From Azomonas macrocytogenes (GTDB lineage Bacteria > Pseudomonadota > Gammaproteobacteria > Pseudomonadales > Pseudomonadaceae), in NCBI RefSeq assembly GCF_014191985.1, contig NZ_JACHXI010000009.1:1-64000 (forward strand): a stretch of 64,000 nucleotides of DNA. The letters are read 5' to 3'. The position numbers were made by a program, and so were the translations under genes. This document shows, piece after piece, positions 11,590-23,587 of this stretch; positions within the stretch are counted from its first letter, which is position 1, and each line of letters starts with the position of its first letter. Below the pieces are notes generated by a model. The model was not told where the DNA came from, did not search any database, and was given only the letters and a program-made list of their open reading frames with translations.

Positions 11590-13434
11590 TCAGAGCAGAA
11601 CGAGGCCGAGCAGCAGCACGGCGCCACCGGCGATGGAGGCCGCGTACCAGCGCACCAGGCCAGTCTCGCTGCGGCTCATCAGAAGGTGGCCGCCACGTGC
11701 CAGGCGCGGTATCAGGCCGATGCCTTGGTCGATCGGGTCGAGCCCGAGCCGCTTGCAGATAGCCAGGAATGGCTTGACGAAGAGCTTGTCGTACAGCCGG
11801 TCGAAGCCCCAGGCCTCGTACCACAATGCACTCAGTGTGCGCCCCTGTTCGCTGTGGGCGAGATTGTCGAGACGTTTACGATCACCGATGAACAACAGGG
11901 CCGCGAAGATCACCCCACAGATGGCGACGGCAGCACAGAGCAGCTCGACGAACAGCTGTGCATCGCCACCGGCATGTCCGATGCTTTCGGGCAGCACGCC
12001 TTCCAGCGGCGGATGGATCAGGGCGCCGACAAAGGTGGAAAGAACGATCAGCACACCCAGTGGCAGACTGTGGGCCAAACCATGTCCATTGTGGGCTTCG
12101 GTCTTCGCCTCGCCATGGAAGGTGAGGTAGATCAGGCGGAAGGTATAGATCGAAGTCAGGAAGGCGCCGACCAGGCCAGCGAAGAACAGCAAGCCATGAC
12201 CGCTGGCGTAGGCTTCCCAGAGGATCTCGTCCTTGGAGTAGAAACCGGCGGTAAGCACCGGCAGGGCAGCCAGGGCGCTACCGCCAATGACGAAGCTGGC
12301 GTAGGCCAGGGGCAGTTTCTTCCACAGTCCGCCCATCTTGAGGATGTTCTGCTCGTGATGGCAGGCGAGGATCACCGAGCCGGAAGCAAGGAACAGCAGC
12401 GCCTTGAAGAAGGCATGGGTCATCAGGTGGAAGATCGCCGCGTCCCAGGCACCGACGCCCAGGGCCAGGAACATGTAGCCGAGCTGGCTCATGGTCGAAT
12501 AGGCAAGGACGCGCTTGATATCGGTCTGCACCAGTGCGGCGCAGCCAGCCATCAGCAGGGTCAGCGCACCGATGATGCCGACCAGGTGGAGGATATCCGG
12601 CGCCAGCAGGAACAGGCCATGGGTCCGGGCGATCAGGTAGACGCCGGCGGTCACCATGGTCGCTGCGTGGATCAGCGCCGACACTGGAGTCGGGCCGGCC
12701 ATGGCATCGGCCAGCCAGGTCTGCAGCGGCAGTTGGGCTGATTTGCCCACTGCGCCACCGACCAGGGCCAGGGTCGCCAGGGTGATCCACAGATCGCCTT
12801 CGGCGAATTTTTGCGGTGCCAGTTGCAACAGTTGCTGGATATCCAGCGTACCGACCTGGATGGCCAGGATGAACAGGCCGAAGGCCATGAATACATCGCC
12901 GACCCGCGTGACGATAAAAGCCTTGAGTGCGGCGTTGCCGTTGTTGCGATCGGCGTAGTAGAAGCCGATCAGCAGGTACGAACACAACCCCACGCCTTCC
13001 CAGCCGAAGTAGAGGAACAGCAGATTATCGCCCAGCACCAGGAACAGCATGCTGGCGATGAATAGGTTGGTGTAGGCGAAGAAGCGGGAATAGCCAGCCT
13101 CGCCGCGCATGTACCAGGAGGCGAACAGGTGGATGAAAAACCCCACCCCGGTCACCACGCCCAGCATGGTCACCGATAGGCCGTCCAGATACAGGGCGAA
13201 TTTTGGCGTGAAGCCATCCACCGACATCCACTGCCAGAGGGTCTGCACATAGGCTCCGCCGGCAGGAGGGTTGGCGTGGAAGTCCAGGATCACGCAGGCA
13301 CTGCTCAAGGCCGACAGGGCGATGGAGCCGACGCCGATCGTTGCCGAAGTGTTTTCCGACCAGCGCCCGCGGGAGAAGGCCAACAGGCTGAAGCCGATCA
13401 GCGGAAACAGGAAAGTCAGGAATAAGAGGTTCAT
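11590..13434 (-). CDS. nuoL: NADH-quinone oxidoreductase subunit L
   Basis: A 614-residue distal proton-pumping subunit of complex I. It shows the antiporter core ('[15 protein letters not shown]', '[16 protein letters not shown]') and the C-terminal extension that becomes the long lateral helix and its anchor. Its ATG overlaps the nuoK stop region by 4 nt, which suggests coupled translation. Confidence 0.97.
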   Translation of the reverse strand: MNLLFLTFLFPLIGFSLLAFSRGRWSENTSATIGVGSIALSALSSACVILDFHANPPAGGAYVQTLWQWMSVDGFTPKFALYLDGLSVTMLGVVTGVGFFIHLFASWYMRGEAGYSRFFAYTNLFIASMLFLVLGDNLLFLYFGWEGVGLCSYLLIGFYYADRNNGNAALKAFIVTRVGDVFMAFGLFILAIQVGTLDIQQLLQLAPQKFAEGDLWITLATLALVGGAVGKSAQLPLQTWLADAMAGPTPVSALIHAATMVTAGVYLIARTHGLFLLAPDILHLVGIIGALTLLMAGCAALVQTDIKRVLAYSTMSQLGYMFLALGVGAWDAAIFHLMTHAFFKALLFLASGSVILACHHEQNILKMGGLWKKLPLAYASFVIGGSALAALPVLTAGFYSKDEILWEAYASGHGLLFFAGLVGAFLTSIYTFRLIYLTFHGEAKTEAHNGHGLAHSLPLGVLIVLSTFVGALIHPPLEGVLPESIGHAGGDAQLFVELLCAAVAICGVIFAALLFIGDRKRLDNLAHSEQGRTLSALWYEAWGFDRLYDKLFVKPFLAICKRLGLDPIDQGIGLIPRLARGGHLLMSRSETGLVRWYAASIAGGAVLLLGLVLL

Positions 13435-13739
13435 CCGCGCATCTCGCTGGCTGCGTCAATATCCAGGGTGTTGAAGCGACGATACAGCTGCAGCAGGATC
13501 GCCAGGCCGATGCTGGCCTCCGCTGCCGCCAGGGTGATCACCAGGATGTACATGACCTGGCCATCGGCCTGCAGCCAGCGCGCACCGGCGACGACGAAGG
13601 CCAGCGCGGCTGCGTTCATCATGACTTCCAGACTCATCAACACGAACAGAATGTTGCGGCGGACCATCAGGCCCAGCAGGCCGAGGCTGAACAGAGCGCC
13701 GGCCAGAGCGAGGCCATGCTCCATGGGTATGCCGTTCAT
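13431..13739 (-). CDS. nuoK: NADH-quinone oxidoreductase subunit K
   Basis: A 102-residue, three-helix membrane subunit of complex I, homologous to MrpC. It has the conserved membrane glutamate in '[17 protein letters not shown]' and a second acidic residue in '[13 protein letters not shown]', part of the E-channel. It overlaps nuoJ and nuoL by 4 nt each. Confidence 0.97.
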   Translation of the reverse strand: MNGIPMEHGLALAGALFSLGLLGLMVRRNILFVLMSLEVMMNAAALAFVVAGARWLQADGQVMYILVITLAAAEASIGLAILLQLYRRFNTLDIDAASEMRG

Positions 13740-14242
13740 GACAGCTCCTTAGCTTCGAGGCGTCCTAGGTGGAAGGCGGCGACCAGCGCAGCGAGCAGCA
13801 GCATGGAAGCCAGCTCGACTGCCAGCAGGTAAGGACCGTACAGGCTGATACCGACGGTCTTGGCATCTACCGTATCGCCAGTGATCAGGGTGTTGCCGGT
13901 GGTACTGAGCAGTACGTAGAGCAGCTCGCCCAGCAGCAGCAGCGCCAGCAGGGCCGGACCGATCCAGGTACCGGGGCGCAGCCATTGATGCTCCTGGTTC
14001 GATACCGAAGTGCCGAGGTTGAGCATCATCACCACGAAGACGAACAGCACCATGATGGCGCCGGCGTAGACGATGATCTCCAGCACACCGGCGAACGGTG
14101 CGCCCAGGGCGAAGAAGCACATGGCCACTGCCAGCAGCGAGATGATGAGGTAGAGCAGGGCATGGACCGGGTTGGTGTGGGTCACCACGCGCAGAGTGGC
14201 GAGTACAGCCACGCCGGCAGCAAAATAGAAGGCGAATTCCAT
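13736..14242 (-). CDS. nuoJ: NADH-quinone oxidoreductase subunit J
   Basis: A 168-residue, five-helix membrane subunit. The '[20 protein letters not shown]' helix contains the pi-bulge and the invariant Tyr/Gly segment linked to coupling. It overlaps nuoK by 4 nt and starts 10 nt after nuoI. Confidence 0.96.
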   Translation of the reverse strand: MEFAFYFAAGVAVLATLRVVTHTNPVHALLYLIISLLAVAMCFFALGAPFAGVLEIIVYAGAIMVLFVFVVMMLNLGTSVSNQEHQWLRPGTWIGPALLALLLLGELLYVLLSTTGNTLITGDTVDAKTVGISLYGPYLLAVELASMLLLAALVAAFHLGRLEAKELS

Positions 14243-14252
14243 CGTTTCTTCC

Positions 14253-14804
14253 TCAGGGCAGCAAGCCTTTCACGTTGATCGGCTCGGCCTCGTTCTGCGC
14301 GGCCCCCTTGGGCTTGCCGGCGATAGCCATGCCGGCGACGCGATAGAAGTTATAGTCCGGATACTTACCTGGGCCCGAAATCAACAGGTGTTCCTTTTCG
14401 TAGACGAGGTTCTGGCGGTTGTACTCGGCCATCTCGAAATCCGGCGTGAGCTGGATTGCGGTGGTCGGGCAGGCTTCCTCGCACATGCCGCAAAAGATGC
14501 AGCGCGAGAAGTTGATGCGGAAGAACTCCGGGTACCAGCGGCCATCCTCTTTCTCGGCCTTCTGCAAGGCGATGCAGCCTACCGGGCAGGCCACTGCGCA
14601 GAGGTTGCAGGCCACGCAGCGTTCCTCGCCGTCGGGGTCGCGGGTCAGCACGATGCGACCGCGATAGCGCGGCGGCAGGTAGACCGCTTCTTCCGGGTAT
14701 TGCAGCGTGTCGCGCTTGCGAAAGGCATGCGAGAACACCATCCACAATGTGCGGAACTGGGTGTAGGTGCCGTGCAGAAGGTGGATTATCGAGTGCTTGA
14801 TCAT
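14253..14804 (-). CDS. nuoI: NADH-quinone oxidoreductase subunit I
   Basis: A 183-residue ferredoxin-like peripheral-arm subunit carrying clusters N6a and N6b. Two complete 4Fe-4S motifs are visible: '[15 protein letters not shown]' and '[13 protein letters not shown]'. An amphipathic N-terminus anchors it at the membrane next to NuoH. It lies 10 nt from nuoH and 10 nt from nuoJ. Confidence 0.97.
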   Translation of the reverse strand: MIKHSIIHLLHGTYTQFRTLWMVFSHAFRKRDTLQYPEEAVYLPPRYRGRIVLTRDPDGEERCVACNLCAVACPVGCIALQKAEKEDGRWYPEFFRINFSRCIFCGMCEEACPTTAIQLTPDFEMAEYNRQNLVYEKEHLLISGPGKYPDYNFYRVAGMAIAGKPKGAAQNEAEPINVKGLLP

Positions 14805-14814
14805 TGTTCGTTCC

Positions 14815-15804
14815 TCACCGGGCAGCCAGAACCAGCGCGCCGGTCACCAGCAGGTTGGCCAGGGTCAGTGGCAGACAGACCTTCCAGCCGAAAGCCATCA
14901 TCTGGTCGTAGCGCGGGCGTGGCAGCGAGGCACGCAGCAGGATGAAAATCATGATGAAGAAGGCGGTCTTCAGCGCGAACCAGATGAACGGGATCTGCGG
15001 CAGCAGGCCGAACGGTCCCTGCCAGCCACCGAAGAACAGCGTTACCAGCAGCGCCGAGACCAGTACGATGCCGATGTACTCACCGACGAAGAACATGCCC
15101 CATTTCATGCCGGCGTATTCGATGTGGTAACCGTCGGCCAGTTCCTGTTCGGCCTCCGGCTGGTCGAACGGATGGCGGTGAGTGACCGCGACGCCGGCGA
15201 TGAAGAAGGTCAGAAAACCCAGGATCTGCGGAATGATGAACCAGAGGTTTTCCATCTGGTAATGGACGATGTCGCGCAGGTTGAACGAGCCGGCCTGAGC
15301 CACCACGCCCATCAGCGACAGCCCCATGAACACCTCGTAGGAGAGCGTCTGGGCCGAGGCGCGCAGGCTGCCGAGCAGGGCGAACTTGTTGTTGCTCGAC
15401 CAGCCGGCGAAGAGCACCGCGTAGACGGTGAGACCGGCCATGGCGAAGAAGAACAGCAGCCCGATGTTCAGGTCGGCGACGCCCCAGGTGGGGGTGATCG
15501 GGATCACCGCGAAGGCGATCAGCAGCGCACTCATCGCGATGACAGGTGCCAGGGTGAAGATCATCCGGTCGGCGAACGGCGGGGTCCAGTCCTCCTTGAA
15601 GAACATCTTCAGCATGTCCGCGCCCAACTGGAAGGCACCGAACGGACCGACCCGGTTGGGGCCGTAGCGATCCTGCCAGAGCGCCAGCATGCGGCGCTCG
15701 ACCCAACTCAGCAGCGCGCCGCTGACGACCACGGCGAGCAGGATGACGATGGATTTGCCGATCTGGACAAGTACATCGATGACCTCTTGCGAAAACCAGC
15801 TCAT
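14815..15804 (-). CDS. nuoH: NADH-quinone oxidoreductase subunit H
   Basis: A 329-residue membrane subunit that forms the quinone chamber with NuoB and NuoD. Landmarks include '[21 protein letters not shown]' and '[19 protein letters not shown]', the charged loop that contacts quinone. It overlaps nuoG by 4 nt. Confidence 0.97.
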   Translation of the reverse strand: MSWFSQEVIDVLVQIGKSIVILLAVVVSGALLSWVERRMLALWQDRYGPNRVGPFGAFQLGADMLKMFFKEDWTPPFADRMIFTLAPVIAMSALLIAFAVIPITPTWGVADLNIGLLFFFAMAGLTVYAVLFAGWSSNNKFALLGSLRASAQTLSYEVFMGLSLMGVVAQAGSFNLRDIVHYQMENLWFIIPQILGFLTFFIAGVAVTHRHPFDQPEAEQELADGYHIEYAGMKWGMFFVGEYIGIVLVSALLVTLFFGGWQGPFGLLPQIPFIWFALKTAFFIMIFILLRASLPRPRYDQMMAFGWKVCLPLTLANLLVTGALVLAAR

Positions 15805-18512
15805 TGTGCAGCCTCCTCGACAGAATCGATGGACAGGCTGGCGACCAGGGCAGGTATCCCTTGCAATCCGACCGGCAGGCCGATCAGGCCCGGTGCGAGC
15901 TTGTCGCTGAGGCGCAGGGTGACGGCCAGGCGTTCGCCGTTCGTCACGTTGAGGGCGATATTCGCACCCTCGTTCAGGCCGAGCCGTGCAGCATCTTCCC
16001 TGGCCAGCAGGGCATAGGTCGTTGGGATACGGGTTTCCACGGGCGCGGCCCGGGAAGACATTTCTTCGCTGCCGAACAAGTGATACAGCGGCACGGCCTT
16101 GAATTGGTCATGGCGAGTCTGGAAGGGCGCGTTCACCTCGAACCAGCGCGCCGTGCCGTTCGGTTCGATCAGCCGCACGCCGGGATCACCGGCCCGTAGA
16201 TGACCACCCACTTCGGCCTGGAACTTGTTCCAGGCTTGTGGTGAGTTCCAACCCGGCGACCAGGCGAAGGGAATTTGCTGACGAGATTCGCTGCTGCCGG
16301 CGTAGCCTTCCATGGAGAAGGCAAAGGCCGAGTCGATATCCTGCGGGGCCCGCGGTTCGCTGACGTTGAGATTGGCGCGCATGGCTGTGCGGCCGCTGTA
16401 GCGGTGCGGTTCGCGGGCCAGTTTCAGCCCCTTGATGCGGAACGCGGCGTTAGGTGCGGCACCCACGATAGCCGCCAGGACCGGATGGCTGGTGGCGCAG
16501 GCTTCGGTAACCTGATCCAGTTGGGTCCAGTCCACCGTCTTGCCCTGCAAGGTGCTGTGCAGCGCATGCAGCCAGCGCCAGCTCTCGCGGACACGGTTTT
16601 CCGGGGCGTAGTAGACCGGGTCGAACACCTGGAAGAAGCGCTGGGCGCGACCTTCCTGGCTGACCAGGGTGCCATCGCCTTCAGCGAAACTGGCCGCCGA
16701 CAGCAACACGTTCGCCTTGGCGGTGGTCGCCGTCTGCTGGTGGTCGAGGACGATCACACTTTGCGCGGCATTCAGCGCAGCGTCCACTTTGGCCTTGTCG
16801 GCGCGGCGGTAGAGATCGTTTTCCAGAATCACCACGGCATCCGCCTGGCCATTGGTGAGACTGTCGAGCGCGGCATCCAGCGATTCACCACCGAACAATG
16901 CCAGACCCATGCTGTTGGCCTCTGGCAGCATGAGAGTGATGGAGGCATTTTTCTCGCGATGCTTCAGGGCCTGGGCGATATTGGCCGCCGCTTCGAGAAG
17001 GGCTTTCGAGCCCAGCGAAGCACCGGAAATGATCAGAGGGCGCTTGCCGGCCAGGAGGGCATCGGCAATACGCTGCACCAATCCTCTGGTTTCATCGTCC
17101 AGCCCATCGACCGCCGGTGCGAAGTTGTCGATGGCATTGGCCACGGCAAAGCCGAGGCGGGCCAGGTCTTCCGGTGCCGCGTGGACACATTCCTCGGCCA
17201 CATCATCCAGGCGGGTTTCTGCGAGGCTGGCGATGAACAATGGATTGCGCGCGCGCTGGGCAACGTTCTGGACTGCGGCCATGTGCCAGTCCTGGATCTT
17301 CATCGATGCGGCGATTTCCGTGGCTTTGCCCTTGACTGCCTGACGCACGGAAAGCGCGACGCGGGCAGCGGTCTGGGTCAGGTCCTCACCGAGCACGAAG
17401 ATCACATCATGATCCTCGATCTCGCGCATCGTGGGCACTGGCAGTGGGCTGTTCTGCAGGATATCGAGGCTCGACCGAAGGATGTCCAACTCGCCAGCAG
17501 CAATACCGCTGTAGTAGTTGTTCGCACCGACCAGCTCGCGCAGGGCATGGTTGCTTTCCAGGCTGGCGCGGGGCGAGCCGATGCCGATCACTCGCTTGTC
17601 TTGCAGCAGTTCGGCGGCTTTGTCCAGCGCCTCGTCGATGCCGAGTTTCTGCCCGTCGGCCAGCGGCTGGCGTGGACGATCCTGGCGATTGACGTAGCCA
17701 TAGCCAAAGCGGCCGCGATCACAGAGAAAGTAGTGGTTCACATCACCGTTGAAGCGGTTCTCGATGCGCCGCAGTTCGCCGTAGCGCTCGCCGGGGCTGA
17801 TGTTGCAGCCGGATGAGCAGCCATGGCAGATGCTCGGCGCAAACTGCATGTCCCACTTGCGGTTGTAGCGCTCGGAATGGGTCTTGTCGGTGAATACGCC
17901 GGTCGGGCAGATCTCGGTCAGGTTACCGGAGAATTCGCTTTCCAGTACGCCATCTTCGACCCGTCCGAAGTAGACGTTGTCATGTGCGCCGTAAACCCCG
18001 AGATCGGTGCCACCGGCATAGTCCTTGTAGTAGCGCACGCAACGGTAACAGGCGATGCAGCGGTTCATCTCATGGGCGATGAACGGGCCGAGCTCCTGGT
18101 TCTGATGGGTACGCTTGGTGAAGCGGTAGCGCCGGGTATTATGGCCGGTCATTACCGTCATATCCTGCAGGTGGCAGTGGCCACCTTCCTCGCACACCGG
18201 GCAGTCGTGCGGGTGGTTGGTCATCAGCCATTCGACGACGTTTTCGCGGAATTGCCGTGCTTCCTGGTCCTCGATGGAAATCCAGGTCTTGTTGTCGGCG
18301 ACCGGGGTCATGCAGGACATGACCAGGCGGCCGCGCGTGTCGTTTTCATCGTTGTACTGCTTGACCGCGCACTGGCGGCAGGCCCCGACGCTACCAAGCG
18401 CCGGATGCCAGCAGAAGTAGGGAACATCGAGGCCGAGCGTGAGGCAAGCCTGCAACAGGTTGTCTGCGCCCTCGACCTCGTAGGTTTTGCCGTCTACGTG
18501 GATAGTGGCCAT
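15801..18512 (-). CDS. nuoG: NADH-quinone oxidoreductase subunit G
   Basis: A 903-residue peripheral-arm subunit. The N-terminal 2Fe-2S ferredoxin domain has '[17 protein letters not shown]'. The His/Cys cluster N5 motif follows ('[18 protein letters not shown]'), then 4Fe-4S ligands in '[11 protein letters not shown]'. A molybdopterin-oxidoreductase-like domain starts at '[13 protein letters not shown]', carrying the extra cluster N7 ligands found in E. coli-type NuoG. The start is the ATG giving '[15 protein letters not shown]'; one five codons upstream is less likely. A 92-nt gap to nuoF contains a small hairpin. Confidence 0.97.
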   Translation of the reverse strand: MATIHVDGKTYEVEGADNLLQACLTLGLDVPYFCWHPALGSVGACRQCAVKQYNDENDTRGRLVMSCMTPVADNKTWISIEDQEARQFRENVVEWLMTNHPHDCPVCEEGGHCHLQDMTVMTGHNTRRYRFTKRTHQNQELGPFIAHEMNRCIACYRCVRYYKDYAGGTDLGVYGAHDNVYFGRVEDGVLESEFSGNLTEICPTGVFTDKTHSERYNRKWDMQFAPSICHGCSSGCNISPGERYGELRRIENRFNGDVNHYFLCDRGRFGYGYVNRQDRPRQPLADGQKLGIDEALDKAAELLQDKRVIGIGSPRASLESNHALRELVGANNYYSGIAAGELDILRSSLDILQNSPLPVPTMREIEDHDVIFVLGEDLTQTAARVALSVRQAVKGKATEIAASMKIQDWHMAAVQNVAQRARNPLFIASLAETRLDDVAEECVHAAPEDLARLGFAVANAIDNFAPAVDGLDDETRGLVQRIADALLAGKRPLIISGASLGSKALLEAAANIAQALKHREKNASITLMLPEANSMGLALFGGESLDAALDSLTNGQADAVVILENDLYRRADKAKVDAALNAAQSVIVLDHQQTATTAKANVLLSAASFAEGDGTLVSQEGRAQRFFQVFDPVYYAPENRVRESWRWLHALHSTLQGKTVDWTQLDQVTEACATSHPVLAAIVGAAPNAAFRIKGLKLAREPHRYSGRTAMRANLNVSEPRAPQDIDSAFAFSMEGYAGSSESRQQIPFAWSPGWNSPQAWNKFQAEVGGHLRAGDPGVRLIEPNGTARWFEVNAPFQTRHDQFKAVPLYHLFGSEEMSSRAAPVETRIPTTYALLAREDAARLGLNEGANIALNVTNGERLAVTLRLSDKLAPGLIGLPVGLQGIPALVASLSIDSVEEAAQ

Positions 18513-18526
18513 TATCGTTCTTCTCA

Positions 18527-18540
18527 CCCGCCGAAGCGGG
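18527..18540. other. Small hairpin in the nuoF-nuoG gap
   Basis: CCCGC-CGAA-GCGGG forms a 5-bp stem with a stable tetraloop, 15 nt before the nuoG start. This is the only sizeable gap (92 nt) inside the nuo operon. It could be a processing or mRNA-stability element. No T run follows, so it is not read as a terminator. Confidence 0.3.
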
Positions 18541-18604
18541 ACTGACTAAAGGAAAGCCTTAATTGCCGAATTCCATAGCCGGTCTTCGGCAAGCGAAATA
18601 CTCG

Positions 18605-19954
18605 TTACACGCTGACCGTCGCCGTTTCGGGTTGCCCCGCTGGTGCCGTCCCGGCGATGCCGGCTTCGAATTCGCTGCGGAAATACTTGATCGCGCTACC
18701 CAACGGCTCGACCGCTCCGGGGGCATGGGCACAGAAGGTCTTGCCCGGGCCAAGGCCGTGACATAGCTGTTCCAGCGTCTCGATATCGCCGGGTTGGCCC
18801 TGACCTTTTTCCAGAGCCTGCAGGAGTTTCACGCTCCAGGGCAGGCCATCGCGGCACGGGGTGCACCAACCGCAGGATTCGCGGGCGAAGAACTCTTCCA
18901 TGTTGCGCAGCAGCGAAACCATGTTGATGCGCTCGTCCACTGCCAGCGCGAGGCCGGTCCCCATCCGGGTGCCGACCTTGCCGATGCCACCGGCGAACAT
19001 CTGCGCGGACAGGTGTTCCGGCAACAGGAAGCCGGTCCCGGCGCCTCCAGGCTGCCAGCACTTCAAGCGGAAACCGTCCTGCATGCCACCGGCGTAGTCT
19101 TCGAACAATTCCTGGGCGGTGATACCGAAGGGCAATTCCCAGACGCCAGGGTTCTTCACCTTGCCGGAGAAGCCCATCAGTTTGGTGCCCATGTCTTCGC
19201 TGCCTTCGCGGGCAAGGGCTTTGTACCAGTCCACGCCGTTGGCAACGATGGCCGGTACGTTGCTGAGGGTTTCAACGTTGTTGACGCAGGTCGGCTTGCC
19301 CCAGACGCCCACGGCAGCCGGGAATGGCGGCTTGGCGCGGGGGTTGGCCCGGCGGCCTTCGAGGGAGTTGATCAGCGCGGTTTCTTCGCCGCAGATGTAG
19401 CGGCCAGCACCGGTATGCACGAACAGTTCGAAGTCGAAACCGCTGCCGAGGATATTCTTGCCGAGCAGGCCCGCCGCCTTGGCTTCTTCGACGGCGCGAT
19501 TGAGAATGCGCGCCGCATCGACATATTCGCCACGCAGGAAGATGTAGCCGCGATAGGCTTTCAGTGCGCGGGCACTGATGATCATGCCTTCGATGAGCAG
19601 GTGCGGCAGCTGTTCCATGAGCAGCCGGTCCTTCCAGGTGTTGGGCTCCATTTCGTCCGCATTGCACAGCAGGTAGCGGATGTTCATGGACTCGTCATTG
19701 GGCATCAGGCCCCATTTCACACCGGCGGGAAAGCCGGCGCCGCCACGCCCCTTGAGACCGGAATCCTTGACCTGTTGGACAATATCGGCCTGGGCCATTT
19801 CGGTCAGCGCTTTCTGCGCGGCGGCATAACCGTTCTTCTGGCGATACTCGTCGAGCCAGACGGTCTCGCCATCGTCGCGCAGACGCCAGGTCAGCGGATG
19901 GGTTTCCTCTTGGCGCGGCGTGCGATTGGCCGTACCGAAGGAGGTAAGTTTCAT
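18605..19954 (-). CDS. nuoF: NADH-quinone oxidoreductase subunit F
   Basis: A 449-residue NADH-oxidising subunit. It binds NADH and FMN through the glycine-rich '[14 protein letters not shown]' and carries cluster N3 via '[12 protein letters not shown]' plus a downstream Cys. The open frame extends 75 codons upstream into nuoE. The ATG at 19954 is preceded by a Shine-Dalgarno-like GGAGGG and overlaps the nuoE stop by 4 nt, so it is the real start. Confidence 0.97.
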   Translation of the reverse strand: MKLTSFGTANRTPRQEETHPLTWRLRDDGETVWLDEYRQKNGYAAAQKALTEMAQADIVQQVKDSGLKGRGGAGFPAGVKWGLMPNDESMNIRYLLCNADEMEPNTWKDRLLMEQLPHLLIEGMIISARALKAYRGYIFLRGEYVDAARILNRAVEEAKAAGLLGKNILGSGFDFELFVHTGAGRYICGEETALINSLEGRRANPRAKPPFPAAVGVWGKPTCVNNVETLSNVPAIVANGVDWYKALAREGSEDMGTKLMGFSGKVKNPGVWELPFGITAQELFEDYAGGMQDGFRLKCWQPGGAGTGFLLPEHLSAQMFAGGIGKVGTRMGTGLALAVDERINMVSLLRNMEEFFARESCGWCTPCRDGLPWSVKLLQALEKGQGQPGDIETLEQLCHGLGPGKTFCAHAPGAVEPLGSAIKYFRSEFEAGIAGTAPAGQPETATVSV

Positions 19955-20451
19955 GGGTAGCCCTCCAGCAATTGCGCCACACCTTCGGGACTGACATTGC
20001 CGAAAGTGTCGTCGTCGATCATCAGGGTCGGGGCGTTGTTGCAATTGCCCAGGCAGCACACCGGCAGCAGGGTGAAGCGCCCATCGGTGGTGGTCTGGCC
20101 GCTGGCGATACCCAGTTTTTGCTGGATCGCGGCCAGCACCGACTCGTGGCCGCCGATGTAGCAGGTCATGCTGTCGCATACACGAATAATGTGGCGGCCG
20201 ACCGGCACTCGAAATATCTGGCTGTAGAAGGTGGCCACGCCTTCTACATCGCTGGCTGGAATACCCAGCACTTCGGCGATCGCGTAGATGGCGCCATCCG
20301 GCACCCAGCCATGTTCCTTCTGGACGATCTTCAGCGCTTCGATGGAGGCCGCGCGTGGATCTTCGTAGTGGTGCAGCTCGTGCTCGATGGCCGAGCGGCC
20401 GGTTTCGCTCAGGGTGAAGCGGTCGGTCTGGATCAGGTTTGTCTGGCTCAT
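19951..20451 (-). CDS. nuoE: NADH-quinone oxidoreductase subunit E
   Basis: A 166-residue thioredoxin-fold 2Fe-2S subunit (cluster N1a). The four cysteines lie in '[10 protein letters not shown]' and '[10 protein letters not shown]'. It is the partner of NuoF in the NADH dehydrogenase module. It starts 1 nt after the nuoCD stop and overlaps nuoF by 4 nt. Confidence 0.96.
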   Translation of the reverse strand: MSQTNLIQTDRFTLSETGRSAIEHELHHYEDPRAASIEALKIVQKEHGWVPDGAIYAIAEVLGIPASDVEGVATFYSQIFRVPVGRHIIRVCDSMTCYIGGHESVLAAIQQKLGIASGQTTTDGRFTLLPVCCLGNCNNAPTLMIDDDTFGNVSPEGVAQLLEGYP

Positions 20452-20452
20452 G

Positions 20453-22234
20453 TCAGCGGTCCACGTCGGCCATGACGAAATCGATACTACCCAGGTAGGC
20501 GATCAGATCCGGCACCATGCTGCCGCGGATCACCGAAGGGATCTGCTGCAGGTGGGCGAAGCTGGGCGTGCGGATGCGCGTGCGATAGCTCATCGTGCTG
20601 CCGTCGCTGGTCAGGTAGTAACTGTTGATGCCCTTGGTCGCCTCGATCATCTGGAAGCTTTCGTTGGCCGGCATCACCGGCCCCCAGGAAACCTGCAGGA
20701 AGTGAGTGATCAGGGTTTCGATGTGCTGGAGGGTGCGTTCCTTCGGCGGCGGCGTGGTCAGCGGGTGATCCGCCTTGTACGGGCCTTCCGGCATGCCATC
20801 CAGGCACTGGCGGATGATGCGCAGGCTCTGGCGCATCTCGCCCATCTTGACCATGCAGCGGTCGTAGGCATCGCCGTTGTACGCCAGTGGTATTTCGAAT
20901 TCGAAGTTCTCGTAGCCGGAATAAGGGCGTGCCTTGCGCAGGTCGAAATCGAGCCCGGTGGCACGCAGACCGGCGCCGGTGATGCCCCACTCCAGGGCTT
21001 CCTTGGTGTTGTAGCTAGCCACGCCACGGGTACGGCCACGCAGGATGCTGTTTTGCAACGCCGCCTTTTCGTATTCGTCGAGGCGCTTGGGCATCCAGTC
21101 GATGAAGTCCCTGACCAGCTTGTCCCAGCCACGCGGCAGGTCGTGGGCGACGCCGCCGATGCGATACCAGGCCGGGTGCAGGCGGAAGCCGGTGATGGCC
21201 TCGATCACTGTATAGGCGCGTTGACGGTCAGTGAACGTGAAGAACACCGGGGTCATTGCCCCGACGTCCTGGATATAGGTGCCGAGGTAGAGCAGGTGGT
21301 TGAGGATGCGGAAGAATTCGGCCAGCATCACCCGGATGAAATCGACCCGCAATGGCACCTTGATGCCCGCGAGTTTTTCTACTGCCAGCACGTAGGGCAG
21401 GTTGTTCATGACCCCACCGAGGTAATCGATACGGTCGGTATAGGGAATGAAGCTATGCCAGCTCTGACGCTCGGCCATCTTCTCGGCACCGCGATGGTGA
21501 TAGCCGATTTCCGGTACGCAGTCGACGATTTCCTCGCCATCCAGTTGCAGGATGATGCGGAAGGCACCATGGGCGGAGGGATGGTTGGGGCCGAGGTTGA
21601 GGAACATGAAGTCCTCGTGTTCTCTCTGCCGCTTCATGCCCCATTGCGCTGGGTCGAAGCGTAAGGCCTCCTGTTCCAACTCCTGTTTGGCGACCGACAG
21701 GCTGTAGGGATCGAATTCGGTCGCGCGCGCCGGGTAGTCCTTGCGCAGCGGATGGCCTTCCCAAGTCGATGGCATCAGCATTCGGGCCAGGTGTGGATGC
21801 CCTGAAAAGTGGATGCCGTACATGTCCCAGACTTCACGCTCATACCAGTTGGCGTTAGGCCAGATGCCGGTCGCGCTGGGCAGGTTCAGGTCACCCTCGT
21901 TGAGGGCGACCTTGATCATCACATCGCTATTACGTTCGATGGAAATCAGGTGGTAGAACACGCTGAAATCAGCGCCGGGCAGGTCGCGGCGCTGGGTGCG
22001 CAGACGCTCGTCGACACCGTGCAGGTCGTAGAGCATTACGTAGGGGCGAGGCAGGTCGCGCAAGTGGCGCAGTACATCGAGCAGTTGGTCGCGGGATACC
22101 CACAGAACGGGCATGCCGGTCCGGGTGGCTTGGGTAACGAAGGCTTGCGCCCCAAAGCGGGCATTCAGTTCGGAGACGACATCTTGGTCGTCGGCCGTGT
22201 ACGAGGGTACGTACAGAGCTTGGTCTGCAGTCAT
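20453..22234 (-). CDS. nuoC: NADH-quinone oxidoreductase fused subunit C/D
   Basis: A 593-residue fusion of the 30-kDa NuoC domain (residues about 1-190) and the 49-kDa NuoD domain (about 205-593). NuoC shows '[16 protein letters not shown]'. NuoD shows '[15 protein letters not shown]' at the quinone pocket. The fusion is typical of Pseudomonas and enterobacteria and is often labelled nuoCD. It lies between nuoB (57 nt) and nuoE (1 nt). Confidence 0.97.
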   Translation of the reverse strand: MTADQALYVPSYTADDQDVVSELNARFGAQAFVTQATRTGMPVLWVSRDQLLDVLRHLRDLPRPYVMLYDLHGVDERLRTQRRDLPGADFSVFYHLISIERNSDVMIKVALNEGDLNLPSATGIWPNANWYEREVWDMYGIHFSGHPHLARMLMPSTWEGHPLRKDYPARATEFDPYSLSVAKQELEQEALRFDPAQWGMKRQREHEDFMFLNLGPNHPSAHGAFRIILQLDGEEIVDCVPEIGYHHRGAEKMAERQSWHSFIPYTDRIDYLGGVMNNLPYVLAVEKLAGIKVPLRVDFIRVMLAEFFRILNHLLYLGTYIQDVGAMTPVFFTFTDRQRAYTVIEAITGFRLHPAWYRIGGVAHDLPRGWDKLVRDFIDWMPKRLDEYEKAALQNSILRGRTRGVASYNTKEALEWGITGAGLRATGLDFDLRKARPYSGYENFEFEIPLAYNGDAYDRCMVKMGEMRQSLRIIRQCLDGMPEGPYKADHPLTTPPPKERTLQHIETLITHFLQVSWGPVMPANESFQMIEATKGINSYYLTSDGSTMSYRTRIRTPSFAHLQQIPSVIRGSMVPDLIAYLGSIDFVMADVDR

Positions 22235-22291
22235 GATTTTGATCGCTATCGGTCAACGGTGGGTGTGGCGAACCTGAAAGTAAGGATCGAG

Positions 22292-22963
22292 TCACACTTC
22301 GTCGGGGCTGCGCAGATTCGTGACCTGAATTCGCTGTTCGTGCCGCTGGTCGCGCTGGGACGGCATTTCGGCGCGATATACGCCTTGATCACCAACGACC
22401 CAGGACAATGGCCGGCGCTCTTCGCCAATTGAGTCCTGCAACAGCATCAAGGCTTGCAGGAATGCTTCGGGACGAGGAGGGCAGCCAGGCACATAGACAT
22501 CGATCGGAAGGAACTTATCGACGCCTTGAACTACCGAATATATGTCGTACATACCGCCGGAGTTGGCGCAGGAGCCCATGGATATGACCCATTTGGGTTC
22601 GAGCATCTGTTCATAAAGACGTTGAATAACAGGCGCCATTTTAATGAACGGAGTTCCGGCAATAACCATGAAGTCTGCCTGGCGCGGTGATGCTCGAATA
22701 ACTTCGGCACCAAAGCGGGCAATATCATGTGGTGCGGTAAATGCAGTTGTCATTTCCACATAACAACAGGACAAGCCAAAGTTATATGGCCATAAAGAAT
22801 TCTTTCTTCCCCAATTAACCGCTTTGCTCAATACTGTTTCAAGTTTACCCATGAACACATTACGGTGAACTTGCTCCAGTGGATCGGCAACAGTTTCCTG
22901 TTCGCCGATCGGATATTGCCGGTTTACGGCATTCGGGTCGATCCGAGTAAGTTTGTATTGCAT
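22292..22963 (-). CDS. nuoB: NADH-quinone oxidoreductase subunit B
   Basis: A 223-residue subunit that carries the terminal cluster N2, which reduces quinone. The tandem-cysteine motif is in '[10 protein letters not shown]', and further ligands are in '[11 protein letters not shown]' and '[11 protein letters not shown]'. The frame is open 65 codons upstream into nuoA. The ATG giving '[18 protein letters not shown]' matches relatives and is 10 nt after nuoA, so it is chosen. Confidence 0.97.
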   Translation of the reverse strand: MQYKLTRIDPNAVNRQYPIGEQETVADPLEQVHRNVFMGKLETVLSKAVNWGRKNSLWPYNFGLSCCYVEMTTAFTAPHDIARFGAEVIRASPRQADFMVIAGTPFIKMAPVIQRLYEQMLEPKWVISMGSCANSGGMYDIYSVVQGVDKFLPIDVYVPGCPPRPEAFLQALMLLQDSIGEERRPLSWVVGDQGVYRAEMPSQRDQRHEQRIQVTNLRSPDEV

Positions 22964-22973
22964 AGCCCAAGCC

Positions 22974-23387
22974 TCATTGTTCGAGCTTCGCCTGCCTTTT
23001 TCGACGGCCTTCCGGTGCCCAGTCAAGAGCGCCGACTCGCCACAGATAGACAAGACCTGCCAACAGAATTGCAATGAAAACAGTAGCTTCGACCAAGCCT
23101 GCCCAGCCGCTTTCACGTACGGACACAGCCCAGGCGAACAGATAAAGGGCTTCGACATCGAAGATCACGAAGAGCATCGCGACCAGATAGAATTTAGCGG
23201 ATAACCGCAGGCGCGCGGTTCCAGTGGGTACGATACCTGACTCGAACGGTTCATTCTTGCTATGTCCCCAAGCCTTGCTACCAAGCAGACTTGAAACACC
23301 AAGCATGAATGCACAGAGACCGAATACTCCAAGCAGGAATATGGCCAAGCCCCAGTTATGGGTCAGGGAATTGCTGATATCCGACAT
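22974..23387 (-). CDS. nuoA: NADH-quinone oxidoreductase subunit A
   Basis: The first gene of the nuo operon. It encodes a 137-residue, three-helix membrane subunit with the conserved acidic motif '[13 protein letters not shown]' in the loop near the quinone entry and '[15 protein letters not shown]' in the second helix. AAGGAGCC precedes the ATG. The 120 nt upstream is AT-rich and probably carries the operon promoter, though I cannot fix its boxes. Confidence 0.97.
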   Translation of the reverse strand: MSDISNSLTHNWGLAIFLLGVFGLCAFMLGVSSLLGSKAWGHSKNEPFESGIVPTGTARLRLSAKFYLVAMLFVIFDVEALYLFAWAVSVRESGWAGLVEATVFIAILLAGLVYLWRVGALDWAPEGRRKRQAKLEQ

Positions 23388-23507
23388 GCCGGGCTCCTTA
23401 TAAGGAACGGCTTAATTATTGGTTAAGGTGCAGCATTTCGTCACGGTGGTTCATTTTAAGCCGGTAATTTCCATTAAGTAAATTTCTTTGTGGGAAATTA
23501 TGTTTTG

Positions 23508-23540
23508 CAAAAAATAAAGCCGGTATTTCCATACCGGCTT
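23508..23540 (-). terminator. Rho-independent terminator of phoX
   Basis: A 10-bp perfect stem (AAGCCGGTAT/ATACCGGCTT) with a 4-nt loop is followed on the minus strand by a T-rich tract. It lies just downstream of the phoX stop codon and insulates nuoA from it. Confidence 0.85.
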
Positions 23541-23587
23541 ACTTTGTTCAGATTAGTAAAATATTGATTGAGGACAGTATTTATAGT

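Noticed and set aside
13769..17816. Long plus-strand open frames opposite nuoJ to nuoG
   Set aside because: Same shadow effect. The minus-strand genes form an unbroken, fully motif-supported operon.
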